Of a stretch of 64,000 bases of DNA, positions 9,981-23,400 are shown one piece after another. A model generated the notes under the pieces. That model searched no databases and was not told the origin of the DNA. It worked only from the letters and a program-made list of their open reading frames with translations. Position 1 is the stretch's first letter. Every line of letters starts with the position of its first letter. This DNA is from Fremontodendron californicum (Eukaryota; Streptophyta; Magnoliopsida; Malvales; Malvaceae): the NCBI GenBank assembly GCA_030761205.1, contig JAULJL010000029.1, positions 875,501-939,500 on the forward strand. Direction: 5' to 3'. The position numbers were made by a program, and so were the translations under genes.

Positions 9981-12900
9981 ATGAAGAAGAAACACGGAGT
10001 TGGCTGCTGCTTCAAGCTTTTTGCTATTATTCTTGGATTTTCTTCAATCATCATCTCAGTAAAATCCCAGAGTGATGATGCTGCAACGATGTTAGCCCTC
10101 AGGAAGACGCTAACCCCACCCGATTCTCTCGGATGGTCCGACCCTGATCCCTGCAAATGGAACCACGTTCTCTGCTCAGAGGACAACCGGGTTACTCGGA
10201 TCCAAATTGGTCACCAAAACCTCCAAGGTACACTTCCTTCAAATCTTCAAAGCCTGACTGAACTAGAACGTTTAGAGCTACAATGGAACAACATTTCAGG
10301 TTCCCTCCCTAGCTTAAACGGGTTAAGCTCACTACAGGTTGTTATGCTAAGTAATAATCGCTTCACTTCATTTCCCAGTGATTTCTTTTCTGGTTTATCT
10401 TCTCTTCAATCCCTGGAGATTGATAACAACCCTTTTTCTGCCTGGGAAATCCCTCCAAGTTTGAAAAATGCTTCTGCTTTGCAGAATTTCTCATCCAATT
10501 CGGCTAACATTATCGGCAAAATACCAGACATTTTTGGACCTGATGAGTTTCCAGGTCTAACAATTTTGCATTTGGCCTTCAATAGTTTGGCAGGAGAGCT
10601 GCCCTCCAGCTTTTCTCGGTCTTCAATCCAGTCTTTGTGGGTTAATGGGCAGGAAAGTAATGGTAAACTTACTGGTAGCATTGCTGTAATACAGAACATG
10701 ACATTCTTGAAAGAGGTTTGGTTGCATTCCAATTCATTTTCTGGTCCTTTACCAGACTTCTCCGGTTTGAAAGACTTGCAGAGTCTGAGTTTGAGGGACA
10801 ACTCTTTTACTGGCCCTGTTCCCGTTTCTCTGGTGAAGCTTGAATCATTAAAAACTGTAAACTTGACCAATAATTTACTTCAAGGACCAATGCCAAAGTT
10901 TAAGAATTCCGTTTTTGTGGATATGGATAAGGATTCGAATAGCTTTTGTTTGCCAAGTCCTGGTGACTGTGATCTGAGGGTCGCTATGTTGCTTACTGTT
11001 ATGAAGTCGATGGATTATCCACAAAAGCTTGCTGATAATTGGAAGGGGAATGATCCTTGCGCAGATTGGCTTGGGATTACCTGTAGTAATGGGAACATTA
11101 CTGTTGTTAATTTTGAGAAGATGGGCCTTACAGGTACCATCTCCCCCCATTTCGCATCACTTAAATCTTTGCAGAGGCTGATTCTTGCTGACAATAATCT
11201 TACTGGTCCCATTCCTGAGGAGCTTACTACTCTGGCTGCACTTAAAGAACTTGATGTGTCAAACAATCAACTTTATGGGAAAATCCCTACTTTCAAGAGC
11301 AATGTCATTTTGAATACAAACGGTAATCCTGACAGAGGCAAGGAGAAAAGTAGTTCTAATATTCCAGGTTCAGAATCTGACAATCCCAGTGCAGGCACAG
11401 GATCTAAAAGTAGTGAAAGTTCTGGAGATAGTGGCAAGAAATCTTCAGCTTTGACTGGAATAGTTATAGTTTGTGTGTTTGGGGGTCTGGTAGTTGTTGG
11501 CTTGCTTGGTTTGTTGATTTTGTGTTTTTACAAAAAGAAACAGAAACGGTTTAGCAGAGTACAGAGCCCAAATGCAATGGTAATTCACCCTTGCCATTCT
11601 GGGTCAGATAACGAAAGTGTTAAGATTACGGTTGCTGGCTCAAGTGTTAGTGTTGGTGCTGTCAGTGAAACTCATACGATTCCGAACAGTGAGCTTGGCG
11701 ACATACAAATGGTTGAGGCAGGAAACATGGTGATCTCTATCCAAGTTCTAAGGAATGTGACCAACAATTTCAGTGAAGAAAATATATTGGGACAAGGGGG
11801 TTTTGGGGTGGTATATAAAGGTGAGTTGCATGATGGTACAAAGATCGCTGTGAAGAGAATGGAATCTGGGGTTATTAGTGGCAAGGGTTTAGCAGAATTT
11901 AAGTCTGAGATTGCTGTATTGACAAAGGTTCGACACCGGCATCTTGTTGCTCTTCTCGGGTATTGCCTGGATGGGAATGAAAAGCTTCTTGTGTATGAAT
12001 ACATGCCCCAAGGTACTCTAAGTAGACATATCTTTAACTGGGCAGAAGAAGGATTAAAACCACTTGAGTGGACAAAAAGGTTGAGCATTGCCTTAGATGT
12101 GGCAAGGGGTGTTGAATATCTTCACGGTTTGGCTCATCAAAGTTTTATACATAGAGACTTGAAGCCTTCAAACATTCTACTAGGAGATGATATGAGGGCT
12201 AAGGTAGCAGATTTTGGCCTAGTGCGTCTTGCTCCTGAGGGTAAAGGCTCGATTGAAACTAGAATTGCTGGAACCTTTGGATACTTGGCCCCAGAATATG
12301 CAGGTATCTTTTGTTTATTGGTTTTTTCTCTTTAATTTCATTTATTTTCTTCTTAATAAAAAAATGCAAATCAACTATGCATGAAATCATAAAAGTATTC
12401 AACTATTTGATTTGACTTGGGCATTTGCCACTTTAAGCAGATAGCTAGCACCTGAAAGAGACATGGAGGAGAGGCTTTGGGAATAAAAAAAATATAGAAT
12501 AATATATAATTGTAGTTATTTCCTATGCAATCCCAACACCAATTTTGCACCACAGTTTGAAAATTGCAAAACTAGTTTCATCTTATACGTTTAACCTAGA
12601 TATGCATTCTGCTAATAGCTGATGTCGACATCATTTTTTCTTTGAATACTGAGTGCAGTTACTGGACGAGTTACAACTAAAGTTGATGTATTTAGCTTTG
12701 GGGTGATATTGATGGAGCTAATGACTGGCAGAAGAGCGCTTGATGAGAGCCAACCTGAGGAAAGCATGCACCTAGTTACATGGTTCAAGAGAATGCACAT
12801 CAACAAGGACTCCTTCCGCAAAGCCATTGATCCCACAATTGACCTCAATGAGGAAACACTTGCCAGTATCAGCACTGTTTCTGAGTTAGCAGGTCATTGC

Positions 12901-13188
12901 TGTGCAAGGGAGCCGTATCAAAGGCCTGATATGGGTCATGCCGTGAATGTGCTATCTTCTCTAGTGGAGCTTTGGAAACCAAGTGATCAATGTTGTGAAG
13001 ACATATATGGCATTGACCTTGAAATGTCATTGCCAGAAGCATTAAAGAAGTGGCAAGCTTATGAAGGCAGAAGCAATTTGGAGTCTTCGTCTTCTTCGCT
13101 TCTTCCCAGCTTAGACAACACTCAAACCAGCATTCCTGCGCGGCCTTATGGATTTGCTGAGTCATTTAATTCGGCAGATGGGAGATAA
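9981..13188 (+). CDS. TMK1: TMK1-type leucine-rich-repeat receptor-like kinase
   Basis: Two exons, 9981-12303 and 12659-13188, joined by a GT-AG intron of 355 bp within the Val codon after APEYA. They give 950 aa, close to Arabidopsis TMK1 (about 940). Order: signal peptide (1-~29), LRR block 1 with CKW cap (~40-330), a non-LRR island with WKGNDPC, LRR block 2 (~375-450), Ser-rich juxtamembrane stretch, transmembrane helix (~490-517), cytosolic kinase (~598-880). The kinase has the glycine loop GQGGFGVVYKG, AVKRM lysine, HRDLKPSN and DFG, so it is an RD kinase with all catalytic residues. TMKs are plasma-membrane kinases in auxin signalling and growth. The gene looks intact and is the clearest host gene in the window. 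TMK1 rather than TMK2-4 is chosen on overall resemblance of ectodomain and tail (RPYGFAESF). Confidence 0.93.
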
Positions 13189-14199
13189 GCAGTTGTAAAT
13201 TATGGTATCAGTGCTGTGTATGTTATGTTCATTCTATTCTCAATGCTTCTTGCTTCTTCTTAGTACACTTTGTAGTCTAGTCTAAATTATTTTACACAGG
13301 ATGTTGTATTTTTCTTGGAATATAATTTTGGATGATGTTCAGTTTGGAAGCTCTGGTGAGCGGCTAGGTAAATGTTCTCAAACCCAAACAATTCATGTTT
13401 CGTTCATGCAAATGCCTCATTCCTAAATCCTAATCCTGGCAGAGAATTAGCCATTGGTTATGCTGTTGGGAGTTTCTTGGTGGCGGTCTGCCTGATGAGA
13501 AAATTTCACCATTACGAATCTTAATTTGGATTTACATTTTAAAACTTGATTTCATGTGCAAAACGGCCAAATGTGAACTTGATCCACAGAAACCATCTTT
13601 GCAACTTGCAAGGGGGGAATAAAGGTTGAAATAATGAAGAATTGTGTGTCTTGTTGCTTAGCTGTTGAAAATTCGGAAGTAGTGGATTAGACTAGTAGAC
13701 CTACAAAAGCAAGCAGCTTTGAACACCAATATCCAACGAGGATGGAATTTTTCTCTCGCTGGATTCAAACTGAAAACCGTCATGTTGGAAATTTCGGCAT
13801 AATAAAAACTGGAAAACCAGAAGTGAAACAGCACAAAACAACCATTGAATGAAGAAACGGATGTGTGGGGAGTGGTGCGGCTGTCCTTAGTTTTATGCGG
13901 GGACCTGCGAGTGTTGTGATGAGGTGTAGTTGTCCCACACATGGCTTCACGTTCTGCTCTCAATTTCCAAGGCATCTGCCGCCTCTCATTCAATTGTTGC
14001 TTTCATTTCTTTATGGATAAGATCTCTTTTATGTACCAATCCAAACATGTTCTTTGTTAGATATTGCCGTGAACAAAAGTTAAAAAAGAAATCGGATCGA
14101 AAGTTAAATAAATTAAATCTTCTGTTTCTGATCTTACTAGGTGGTTTAATCAAGGAGCCATCGGTACATGGATGGTCGATTGCTAGTGACCGTGACTTG
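13189..14199. other. 3' flank of TMK1 and intergenic sequence
   Basis: Presumed 3' untranslated region followed by about 0.8 kb without a recognised gene. Frames near 13658-13993 (minus) and 13930-14211 (plus) show no family resemblance and are treated as chance. Confidence 0.45.
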
Positions 14200-15839
14200 G
14201 TTTCCAGGTGAGATGCTGATGTGGCAATGATGATATGATAAAAGATGATGTGTCAGTGATGACGTGGCAAGGATGAAGACATGGCAGGATGATGATATGT
14301 TTGGAAGGGTGAGGTGTTAATGATGACGTGTGATCACTTCATGAAATAAAGTTAATTTATCACATTTTGTGCATTCAAACCGGCTCAATCTTTAAAGTTT
14401 TATTCAAACCGGCTCAATTATTTTTATTTATTTATTTCATGTTTAAATTAACTGTTAATTTAGTGTTTTTGTATTTTGATAGGTCTAAAGCAAGAAGGAG
14501 CTTCGAGGTGCGAAAAAACGAAAAAAAATGCAAAACGAAGCAATGGCAGATCTGATCTCCAGAACTTGTTGTTAGGAAAACATGATCTTAGCATCTTTAT
14601 TCAAGAAAACTTTTTTCTTGACTTTTGAAGCTAATTCAAAAAGCTTTCCAAAGGTATATTACTCGTCCAAATCGCATAAGATTTGATCATCCAAATCAGC
14701 TGAGAAAGTACGAGAAGATGGGAGAGCAGCATGCAGCAACCAAGCGAGAAGGAGCCATGCAGCAACTTCGGCACCGCGACGCCAATTCCAACGTCGCGGC
14801 GCTAGCACCTACTGTTTTGGAAAGAAAAAACACGAAAAAGGAAGGAAAGACTCACTTGTTGCTTGCACGCAAAGTGTCTCCTTCTAGGCTTTTGGATCTC
14901 TATAAATAGGAACTTTTAGGACCTAAATAAACACTTCTTACCTTTTACTACTTCTTAGCTCTCAATTAACCTAGTTTTCTTAAGAGGATAGCAGTCACCA
15001 CAAGTTTGCAGGGAGCAAGAGAGTTTTTGGAGACTAGAAGGCTGAAGTCTTACAAACCTTTCTTTTATTTTCTTCTAATATTTATGATGGTGAAACTCCT
15101 TTATTTTATATTTTCATTAGTAAGCATGAACTAATTTACTTTTTCTAGGATTGCAATGAAACTCAACATGTAGTTTGGATTATTTTACTCCCTTTCTTGA
15201 TTTTAATGATATTTTTGTTTATTCAATTTTGTGCTTAATGTTTCTATTTGCTTGATCACCAATTAGATTGATTTAGTAAACTAAATACAACTTGAAAAAT
15301 AGAGTTTAATATTAGACATAGATTGAACAACATGTGTTTCATATTCATTTATTATGATGGATTGAGTTGCATGTAGGGTAGAAATATACTTATATGTCAT
15401 GTGTAATCAATTTTAGAGTCTAAGTTTAATGAGTTTCTCTTTAATTCAATTTCCATTGGAATATAGTTAATTGGTTAAGAGAGATATTTTTATAAGTCCA
15501 TCGGAAGATACTTATAAATAAATTAGAACTCTAGGTTAACAACTCGATGTTATTAATCAAGTTGAGAGAGTAGGAGAGGTTCAAACAAAGTGTTGAGAGA
15601 AATTGTAATCCTAGGCTTTTCTCAAGTGATTAATCCAAATTTTAATTTTTTTTTTATTATTATTTTCTTTTATTTAGGCTTTTAGTTTACAATTCTAATC
15701 TTTTGTTTGATTAAGATTAAGTTGTTATAATTTTAATACTTAACGAATTTGGTAATAATTCCTCGTGGGAATGATACTTTACTCTTCACTTTATTACTTG
15801 TTAACGATACGTGCACTTGCATGGTTAAATCCGACAACA
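14200..15839 (+). mobile_element. LTR of an Athila/Retand-like Ty3 or LARD element (truncated)
   Basis: Repeated GATGACGTGGCA-like motifs (14215-14330), a GC-rich palindromic patch with GCGACGCC and GTCGCGGCG near 14778-14803, a TATA box TATAAATA at 14901-14908, and a terminus reading CACTTGCATGGTTAAATCCG then ACAACA at 15839. The final stretch, followed by AGTTTTT, matches the usual end of Athila/Retand-type LTRs, which is normally followed by a TTTTTGGCGCC primer site. That site is lost, and minus-strand Ty3 sequence begins ~15 bases later. The 5' boundary is uncertain. Confidence 0.55.
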
Positions 15840-15847
15840 AGTTTTTC

Positions 15848-16675
15848 AAAACCAACTTTGAGCTACACGAAGATGTTCTCTAATCAATTGGACTTTTTCA
15901 ATTGCTTGCTGAATAAGATCCGGACCCAATAATTGTCTCGCCTACACCTTCCCTACCAAGAGGAGATCTACACTTCCTTCCATATAAAGCTTCAAATGGA
16001 GCCATATGAATGTTGGATTGATAGCTATTATTGTAGGCAAACTCTGCCCATGGCAAATGGCGAACCCATGAACCTCCAAAATCCATAACACATGCTCTCA
16101 ACATGTCCTCCAAGATTCGGATTGTCCTCTCAGATTGACCATCCGTTTGGGGATGAAAAGCAGTACTAAAATTCAGTCGAGTGCCTAAAGCATTATGCAA
16201 GCTCTCCCAAAATTTTGCCACAACACGAGAATCTTGATCAGATACTAGGACACCATGAAGTCTCACAATTTGCTCAATGTACAACTCTACCAACCTCTCC
16301 AATGACATTCCTGTATGAACGGCCAAGAAATGCATAGACTTTGTTAATCTATCAACAATCACCCAAACGCGATCATTTTTCTTTAGGGTTCTAGGTAAAC
16401 CTGATACGAAGTCCATCGTGATTCGCTCCCACTTCCATTCAGGAATTGAAAGCGATTTCAACAATCCTATAGGTCTCTGATGTTCGGCCTTAACTTGTTG
16501 ACAAGTCAAAAACACGTAGCTCTAATTGAGGAATCTCTCTCTTCATATTATTCCACCAAAAGGTGGTTTTCAAATCTCTATACATCTTGGTACCACCAGG
16601 ATGGATCGTATAGTTAATGTAATGAGCTTCCTCCAAAATCTCTTTTCTCAATTCCAAACATCTAGAACACAAATT
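15848..16675 (-). pseudogene. Ty3 integrase fragment
   Basis: On the minus strand, zinc-binding HHCC residues (HYINYTIHPG, then CQQVKAEHQRP) lead to the catalytic core: first Asp in TMDFVSGLP, second in SDQDSR, and Glu in DGQSERTIRILED, all three present. There is a frameshift between the HHCC and core parts and another near 15900, after which the frame reads to an AQS motif and stops at the junction with the neighbouring LTR. The element is dead. Confidence 0.88.
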
Positions 16676-16859
16676 CTACTGCCAAACCTCAAGGAACCGT
16701 CCTCATGAATTCGGAATTATGGTTTTGAGCCAAAATCCACCTCAAGTATGATGTTTTGGAGATGAGGATCATTAGCTTGAGCATCTTTAATCCTCTGAAT
16801 TGGGGTAGGTTGAACTCGTAAGTTAGCCAAATAAGCTCCAAAACCTCATACACACACAT

Positions 16860-18540
16860 CAATATCCATTCTCCTCAGGTCTTCCAAAATCTGTCTTTGA
16901 GAAGTAATATTGAAGCCAAGTTCCCAATAGATTTCCTACTTAAACCATCGAATACCTTGTTCGCCTTACTAGAATGGTAACTAATGGTCAAGTCGTAATC
17001 CTTCAATAGTTCTAACCATCTCCTTTGCCTCATATTTAATTCCTTCTGGGTAAAAACATATTTTAAACTCTTGTGGCCCGTAAAGATCTCACAAGACTCA
17101 CCATATAGATAATGTCTCCAAATCTTCAATGCAAAGACTACTGCTGCCAACCCTAAATCATGAGTAGGGTAATTCTCCTCATAGGGTTTTAACTACCTAG
17201 AAGTATAAGCAATCACTTTATCATTCTGCATGAGAACACAATCTAATCCCTTCTTTGAAGCATCACTATAAACAGTGAAACCCTTTCCAGCAATAGGTTA
17301 GGTAGGAATAGTAGCGGAAACCAACCTTCTTTTTAATTCTTCAAAGCTCTCCTCACAATCATTCGACCACTCAAATCGAACTCCTTTCCGAATCAATCTG
17401 GTCAAAATCATAGCAATACGAGAGAAATCCTCCACAAAGCGCCTATAGTATTCGGCTAAGCCCAAAAAGCTACGAATCTCGGAAACATTATTCAGCCTAT
17501 TCCATTCTACTACCGCCTCAATTTTCTTTGGATCTACAAAAATTCAATCCTTCGACACCACATGTCAAAGAAATGCCACACTAGTAAGCCAAAACTCATA
17601 CTTTTTTAATTTAGCAAACAATTGCTTCTGCCTCAAAGTCTCCAAACTAATTCTCAAATGCTCCTCATGCTCTTCAAAACTATGAGAATACACCAATATG
17701 TCGTCAAGAAAGACAACCACAAATTTATCCAAGTAAGGCTTAAAAACCATATTTATCATGTCCATAAAAGCAACCAGCATTCGTCAATACAAAAGGCATC
17801 ACAAGGAATTCATAATGCCCATACTGAGTTCAAAAAGCAGTTTTAGGTACATCTTCAGTTTTGACCTTCAATTGGTGATACCGAGATCGAAGATCTAACT
17901 TAGAGAACATCTGAGCACCGTTTAACTGATCAAATAGGTCATCAATTCGAGTCAAAGGATACCTATTCTTCACAGTTACCTTGTTCAACTCACGGTAATC
18001 GATACACAACCTCATACTACCATACTTCTTTTTCACAAATAACATTGGAGCTCCCCATGGAGACACACTAGGTCTAATGAAACCTTTATCAAGAAGCTCT
18101 TGCAACTGGTCTTTCAATTCTGTCGGGGCCATTCTATAAGGAGTCTTAGAAATAGGACCAGTGCCCAGGAGTAAATCGATAGAGAAATCGATTTCTTGAT
18201 CAGGAGGCAATCCGAAAAGATCATAAGGAAAAACATCAGGAAAGTCCCTCACAATAGGAATACCCTCTAGAGTCATCATATCGTCTGTAATATCAGTTAT
18301 TGTTGCCAAATACCCTTTAAAACCATTTTTCATTAACCGACTAGCTTGCAAAGTAGAAATAACTTTTAAAGGAACATATGCATCACTACCATAGAAACTA
18401 AAAGGTATTTCACCAGGGATTTCAAAATCTATCCTTTTTTTCTGACAATCAACCTTAGCATAATGAGCAAACAACCAATACATCCCTAGAACCACGTCAA
18501 AATTGTGCATACTTAAAACTTGCAAATCGGCAACCAATTC
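16860..18540 (-). pseudogene. Ty3 reverse transcriptase and RNase H
   Basis: Palm motifs are readable: LCIDYRELNKVTVKNRYPL, FSKLDLRS.YHQ and FLDD (17710-17690 region). The RNase H part has TGHKSLKYVF where the family has TDHKSLKY, a loss of an acidic residue. Several stops and frameshifts (for example at 17830 and between 17150 and 17565) break the frame. The upstream part includes the tail of the protease (DVVLGMYWL). Confidence 0.9.
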
Positions 18541-18599
18541 CTATCCTCAATTCTTAACACACACATTTTGCAAATTTTACAAGTTGACCTCTAGCTGGT

Positions 18600-18830
18600 G
18601 TGTCAATACATAATTAATATTCCAAAGGCATACAAGACAAGCTAGACTGTTGAACAAAAGTAGATGAAACAAAAGAATGCGAAGCACCGGTGTCAAATAA
18701 AACATGAGCATAAACAGAGGCCACTAGTAGAATACTTGAAACAACAGTGTTTGATGCTTCAACATCCTGTTGAGTTAAAGCGAACACACGGGCTTGAGTC
18801 CGAGGTCTTTCCCCTTTTTCGATCCAGTAA
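18600..18830 (-). pseudogene. Ty3 aspartic protease
   Basis: On the minus strand near 18690-18740 the frame reads LFDTGASHSFVSSTF, the pepsin-like active site of retroelement proteases, with the catalytic Asp-Thr-Gly intact. Downstream stops separate it from the reverse transcriptase. Confidence 0.75.
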
Positions 18831-18939
18831 AGAGCATCTGCGTAATCTGAACAATCTGATTGGGTTGTGTCCTTTGAACTACTGATGGTTCAAGGGCTCG
18901 AAAGTTCTGAGGTTTCTGCACTGATTGTGAATCTTGGGG

Positions 18940-20077
18940 AATTAAAGGATAATCAGCAATACGGTGACCCTGCTAGCCACATATAAAGCATGCAACAATG
19001 ACATGCCTACAATCAGTAACTGGATGTCCTCCTCCACAAACAGAACACCTAGGACCTTGTTAAGACATCTTACCATGAGAGGATTGAATTTCCCTTTGAG
19101 GAAACTTAACTTTAGAAATAAAAGAAGCTTGAAACCCTTTAGTGGCCTAGAATTTGGAAGGACCATTAAAAACCCTCTTACTTTGAAAATAAGAATCTCT
19201 GCCCCTTTTCTTCAAAAAAATCCTTTCTTCTTTCTTGAGTTTCTCTCTAGACTGAATCTAGGGACTTCGCCCGACCAATCACTTTATTATAGCTGATCAA
19301 ATGCAACAGAGCAAGTCCTCTACGAATATGAGCATTCAAGCCATTTTCAAACCTTCTAGCTCTACTCTCATCATCAGAAACAAGAGAAGTGGCAAACTTT
19401 GACAAACGATCAAATGCAGTCTCATAGTCATCCACAATCATACTATCTTGAACCAGATTGAAAAACTCACTTCCCAATTGCAACTTACCTTGAGAAAAAT
19501 ACTTTGTATAAAAAATAGTGTGAAAGTTCCAAGTGAAGAATCCAGGATCATTTTCATAAGTACGAGCTTCTCCCTTCCACCAATTATATGCACTCCCTTA
19601 TGGCAAGTAAGCAGCAAATCTAATCTTATCTTGATATGATGAACACATGGCATCAAAAGCTTTCTCCATCTCCTCAATCCATAATTCAGCATCATCAGGG
19701 TTTTTAGAACCCTTAAAAGCAAGAGGTGCTATCTTCTTAAACTCACCCAAAGTTTTTCGTTCCATAGAATTATAAACTTGTTGCACCGGTGGTTGATGTT
19801 GTCGTTGATCCCTTACTAAGTTAATTATTTCATTAATCAAAAGCACCACCCTATCATCATTCCCAGCCACTGCACCTTGTGCTTCAATAATTTGATTTGC
19901 AAGAGGCTGGTGATTCCTAACACCTCTTTGAATATTTGGTGCAATTTCAACACCTAGATCTCGGTTTTGATTTTGGGGATTTTGGTGTCTCCCAGCACGA
20001 GAACTCCCAGAACCATCACCTTTAGCATTTGTCGCAATCTCAGCAAGGTTAGTTTCATGATTACGACAAGGAGGCAT
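18940..20077 (-). pseudogene. Ty3 gag with degraded zinc knuckles
   Basis: The minus-strand frame starts at 20077 (MPPCRNHETN), matching the usual MPP start of Tekay-type gag. The capsid part continues through a frameshift near 19600 to FDRLSKFATSLV and RARRFENGL. Two zinc knuckles follow near 19040-18960: one reads CSVCGGGHPVTDC, while the second has a stop and a lost cysteine. Confidence 0.8.
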
Positions 20078-20090
20078 ATTGATTCATTCA

Positions 20091-20380
20091 TAGTAACAAA
20101 CATATTAAAAATAAGGATTTTCACAAAATGAACAACAAGCAATCATAACGAAAGAACAGAAAAAAAATTTAAAGGAAGATTACGTCCCAAATTTTATTTT
20201 TCCTATCCCACATTCAATCTTTGCAATAATATCTAATAGTAACAAACATATTAAAAATAAGGATTTTCACAAAATGAACAACAAGCAATCATAACGAAAG
20301 AATAGAAAAAAAATGAATGGAAGATTACGTCCCAAATTTTAATTTTTCTATCCCACATTCAATCTTTGCAATAATATCTA
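20091..20380. repeat. 145-bp tandem duplication in the Ty3 leader
   Basis: Two near-identical copies, 20091-20235 and 20236-20380, each start TAGTAACAAACATATTAAAA and contain AGATTACGTCCCAAATTTTA. They differ by only a few bases. They lie between the primer-binding site and gag and include the packaging/leader area. Confidence 0.85.
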
Positions 20381-20426
20381 AATGATTTAAAACATGTTCA
20401 TGAAGATCTAAGATCGAAAAACCTAA

Positions 20427-20440
20427 GTTATGATACCACT
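20427..20440 (-). other. Primer-binding site (initiator Met tRNA type)
   Basis: The minus strand reads AGTGGTATCATAA directly after the LTR end GACATGACA and a short GATTT spacer. TGGTATCA is the first part of the standard Ty3/Copia site complementary to initiator tRNA-Met (TGGTATCAGAGC); the last bases have mutated. Confidence 0.7.
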
Positions 20441-20445
20441 AAATC

Positions 20446-23400
20446 TGTCATGTCCTAAACCGAGGCATAACAGACGTCGTACGTCTGCGAAATATATTCT
20501 CACAAACATGCAAGGCAACAAACTAAATAACTAAAATTCGGAAGAATCAAACGTTGTAAAATATAAAGAACGAAATCACAATGTTTATAAAAGATTCATA
20601 AATTGTGTATTAGAAAACAGGATTCCGAAACATAATTGAAGAAATCCATAAAAATTCAAATAAAAACATAAAGTCTCGAATAGTGTATCAAGAATAGTCT
20701 CGAAGTTCTAAGTATTGGATGTAGGAATCGAATTTAGTTCTGGCCAAACTCGAGTTGGGCCCAGACCATTCGCAAGGCCCAATAGGACCCCTTCCCCCTA
20801 ACAGGCCCGACACCTGGCCATCCAGGATAACAGACCAGAAGGCCACCAGGCCAGTGGCCTCTCGAATCCCAGCAGGCCCATCAAGCAGCCAACAGGCAAC
20901 CTAGGCCAAGGGCCCAACAGGCCACACCACAACAGGCCCAGCCCAACCAAACCCTAGCACCAGCCAAGCCCTGGTAGCCTGCTGCCCCTGTAGCTGCCGA
21001 AACCCTAGCTGCCCCAGCCAGCCACCTTAGGCAGCGGGCAACCCTGCCACACGCCACCCTCCCCATACTTAAGCCCCTGCCAACACAAGCCCTCATGCCA
21101 CCAGCTACCCTACCCTAGCCAACCCAAGCCCTCATGCCACCCTTCTGCCTACACAGAAGCAATCCCCTCAACCCACCATAAAAAACCACAACCAAAAAAT
21201 AAGGGGGTCTCGGATCCCACCCCCCACATAAGAAGCTAACACCTCCAAGAATCAGAACCCTCACCACTAACTCCCCAAGCCAAACCCCACTATCGGTTCC
21301 CCCCATTTCGGACACCTACTCCCGAGACCACCATCACCACCACCATTAACCCACACTAGCCAAACCGACCCCCCAGCAACAGACACAAAAGCCCTACACA
21401 ATCAGCAACCACAACAACAGGGGACCCAAACAACCAAAAAACCATTAAAAAAAAACATAACAAAAAAAAACCTTAGGTCTCGGTGGTTGTAGTTTCGATA
21501 GGTTAGGATGTTTTGGTGGTCGAATAGTCAACAAAGAGTTAGGGTGAGGAGAAGGCATGGTGGAAGTTGGGATTTGATTGGACCACCGAAGAGGGAGATC
21601 GAAAGTGGAAGAGTTTCAGATTTTGGGCTTAGATCTAGGCTTTTGGGGCTAGTTTCAGATAAAACGAAGGCTGGATTTGGAAAGAGGAAGCCGAACAGAT
21701 TTCGAAAGTGGGGTTTGAGGTCAATCTGACACTGGCGAACGGAGGCCAATGACGGAGCACGGCGATCGGTACGTCGGTCCGGCGTCGGATTCTGGGTGTT
21801 TGGGGGTTTTTTAGGCTTGGCTTTAGAGAGAAGAGAGAGAGAGAGAGAGGAAAGCTTAGAAAGAAAGAAGGAAGAGTGAAAGTGTAACACCCTATCCGGA
21901 TAATCTACCTAAAATCCGATAGAGTTTCCTTTCTATCTTAACTATAACCATCCTGCAAATAACACTCAGTTCATATCCTCAACAAGCAATATTTCTCAAT
22001 ACCATTTATCACATTTATACATACATTTTCAAACATTATCCATGATCAATCTATATTCAAACTAATACATATTGATTTATTATCTCATAACTTCAAATAT
22101 ATACAAATCATCTAAAAGCCTTTCAGAAAGGTTTACTAAATAAGAGACATCAAAAGATCAAAACTTCTAGAAATTTAAGTATGATGCCCACCACGTCAAT
22201 ATGCTATTTGAAGCGGAGAGTAAAGGAAGGCAGCAATCCCGACACCTAACTGTAACCTGAAAATGAGAATATGAAAATGTGAGATATATGAATATCTCAG
22301 TGAGTAGACAACTTTTAAAACATTTGAAAATTATAATGATAATCTTTAAAACATAATAGACATTTCCAAAATAAATAATAGTAAAACTATAATGAATAAT
22401 TCGAAGATGTAGCGAAGTTTTCAAATGTAAAACAGTATTGTAATACCAAATCAATGTATAAAACCTGTAAAGTAAATTAGGTTTCGTATAATTGGGCTCC
22501 AACTTACTGTCATGCATAAGAATACATCCATGAAATAACCAGGTAATATCCATGTAGGCATACTAGTAGCCGGCCCCAAAGGCCAATATCACCATAGGAC
22601 ACCCCAAAGGCATATGTGTCGCTATGATGTGCCCCCAAAAGACTAATATAACGGGATAGGAACTCTGGAGGTGGCTCCCACCACAAAGGCGTAGCACGCA
22701 GCTCCCATACCCCAAGCTAATATTACGAAATTGAGACTCTGGAAGTGGCTCCCACCACAAAGGCATAGCACGCAGCTCCTATATTCCGATCAAAGGTATA
22801 ATCTCATACATTAAGTCAGGTGGAGCCAAAACCATGTATGTCAAAATCTATGTATAATCATATTTTATAAATCATCCAACTTGCTCGATATAACATTTCT
22901 TAAAATACATGCACATTAATAACAAAATCAATTCATATGTTTATATATCGTATATGTCTTTATTATGTAAAATAAATATCATGATAAATAAATTATAATT
23001 AAAGAAACTCCAGATAACTATAGTTATAGTCTACTTACAGTCCTTGAGATGATCTCCCTATACACCTCGGTCTGAAACCTCGGGATCTTCAGGTGATGTT
23101 GGATCTACGTGGCCTAGAGATTAACGATAATTAGTATCTATACATACTCAAGGCACAATTATGGATGCAACTTACGTCCCATTAATCTACCCCAATGTCA
23201 ATAATAATTTCTCATACTGGAGACAACATATCCTCAATTTTTAATATCATTTCCATAATCATTTTCTCCATAATTCAACTCCATATTCATGTCCTTATCA
23301 AATTCCTTTCTATTAATCCTGCCTTAGAGATTTCCATAATCCATAATCATCATTTAGTACTATATTCCTCTTAAGCAATGAATTCCTTACTATCAAGCTA

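Larger units (their letters stand above)
15848..20445 (-). mobile_element. Decayed Ty3/gypsy element (chromovirus Tekay/Del-like), internal region
   Basis: Reading the minus strand gives gag, zinc knuckles, protease, reverse transcriptase, RNase H and integrase in the Ty3 order, interrupted by stops and frameshifts. The primer-binding site is at about 20427-20438, just inside an LTR that starts (plus view) at 20446. The far end is cut after the integrase at about 15850, where the Athila-like LTR begins, so the chromodomain region, polypurine tract and 3' LTR are missing. Tekay/Del assignment rests on the integrase motif style and is not certain. Confidence 0.88.

Noticed and set aside
10406..12088. 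Minus-strand frames of 83-154 aa
   Set aside because: Antisense shadows of the TMK1 exon.
15839..15853. Solo-LTR target duplication for the Athila/Retand-like LTR
   Set aside because: The five bases after the LTR end (AGTTT) have no match before any plausible 5' start, and AGTTTTT looks like the beginning of the internal region, so a truncated element is more likely.
20881..21315. Two minus-strand Gly/Ala/Leu-rich frames
   Set aside because: They arise from the GC-rich GGCCCA repeats in the Ty3 LTR; no conserved motifs.
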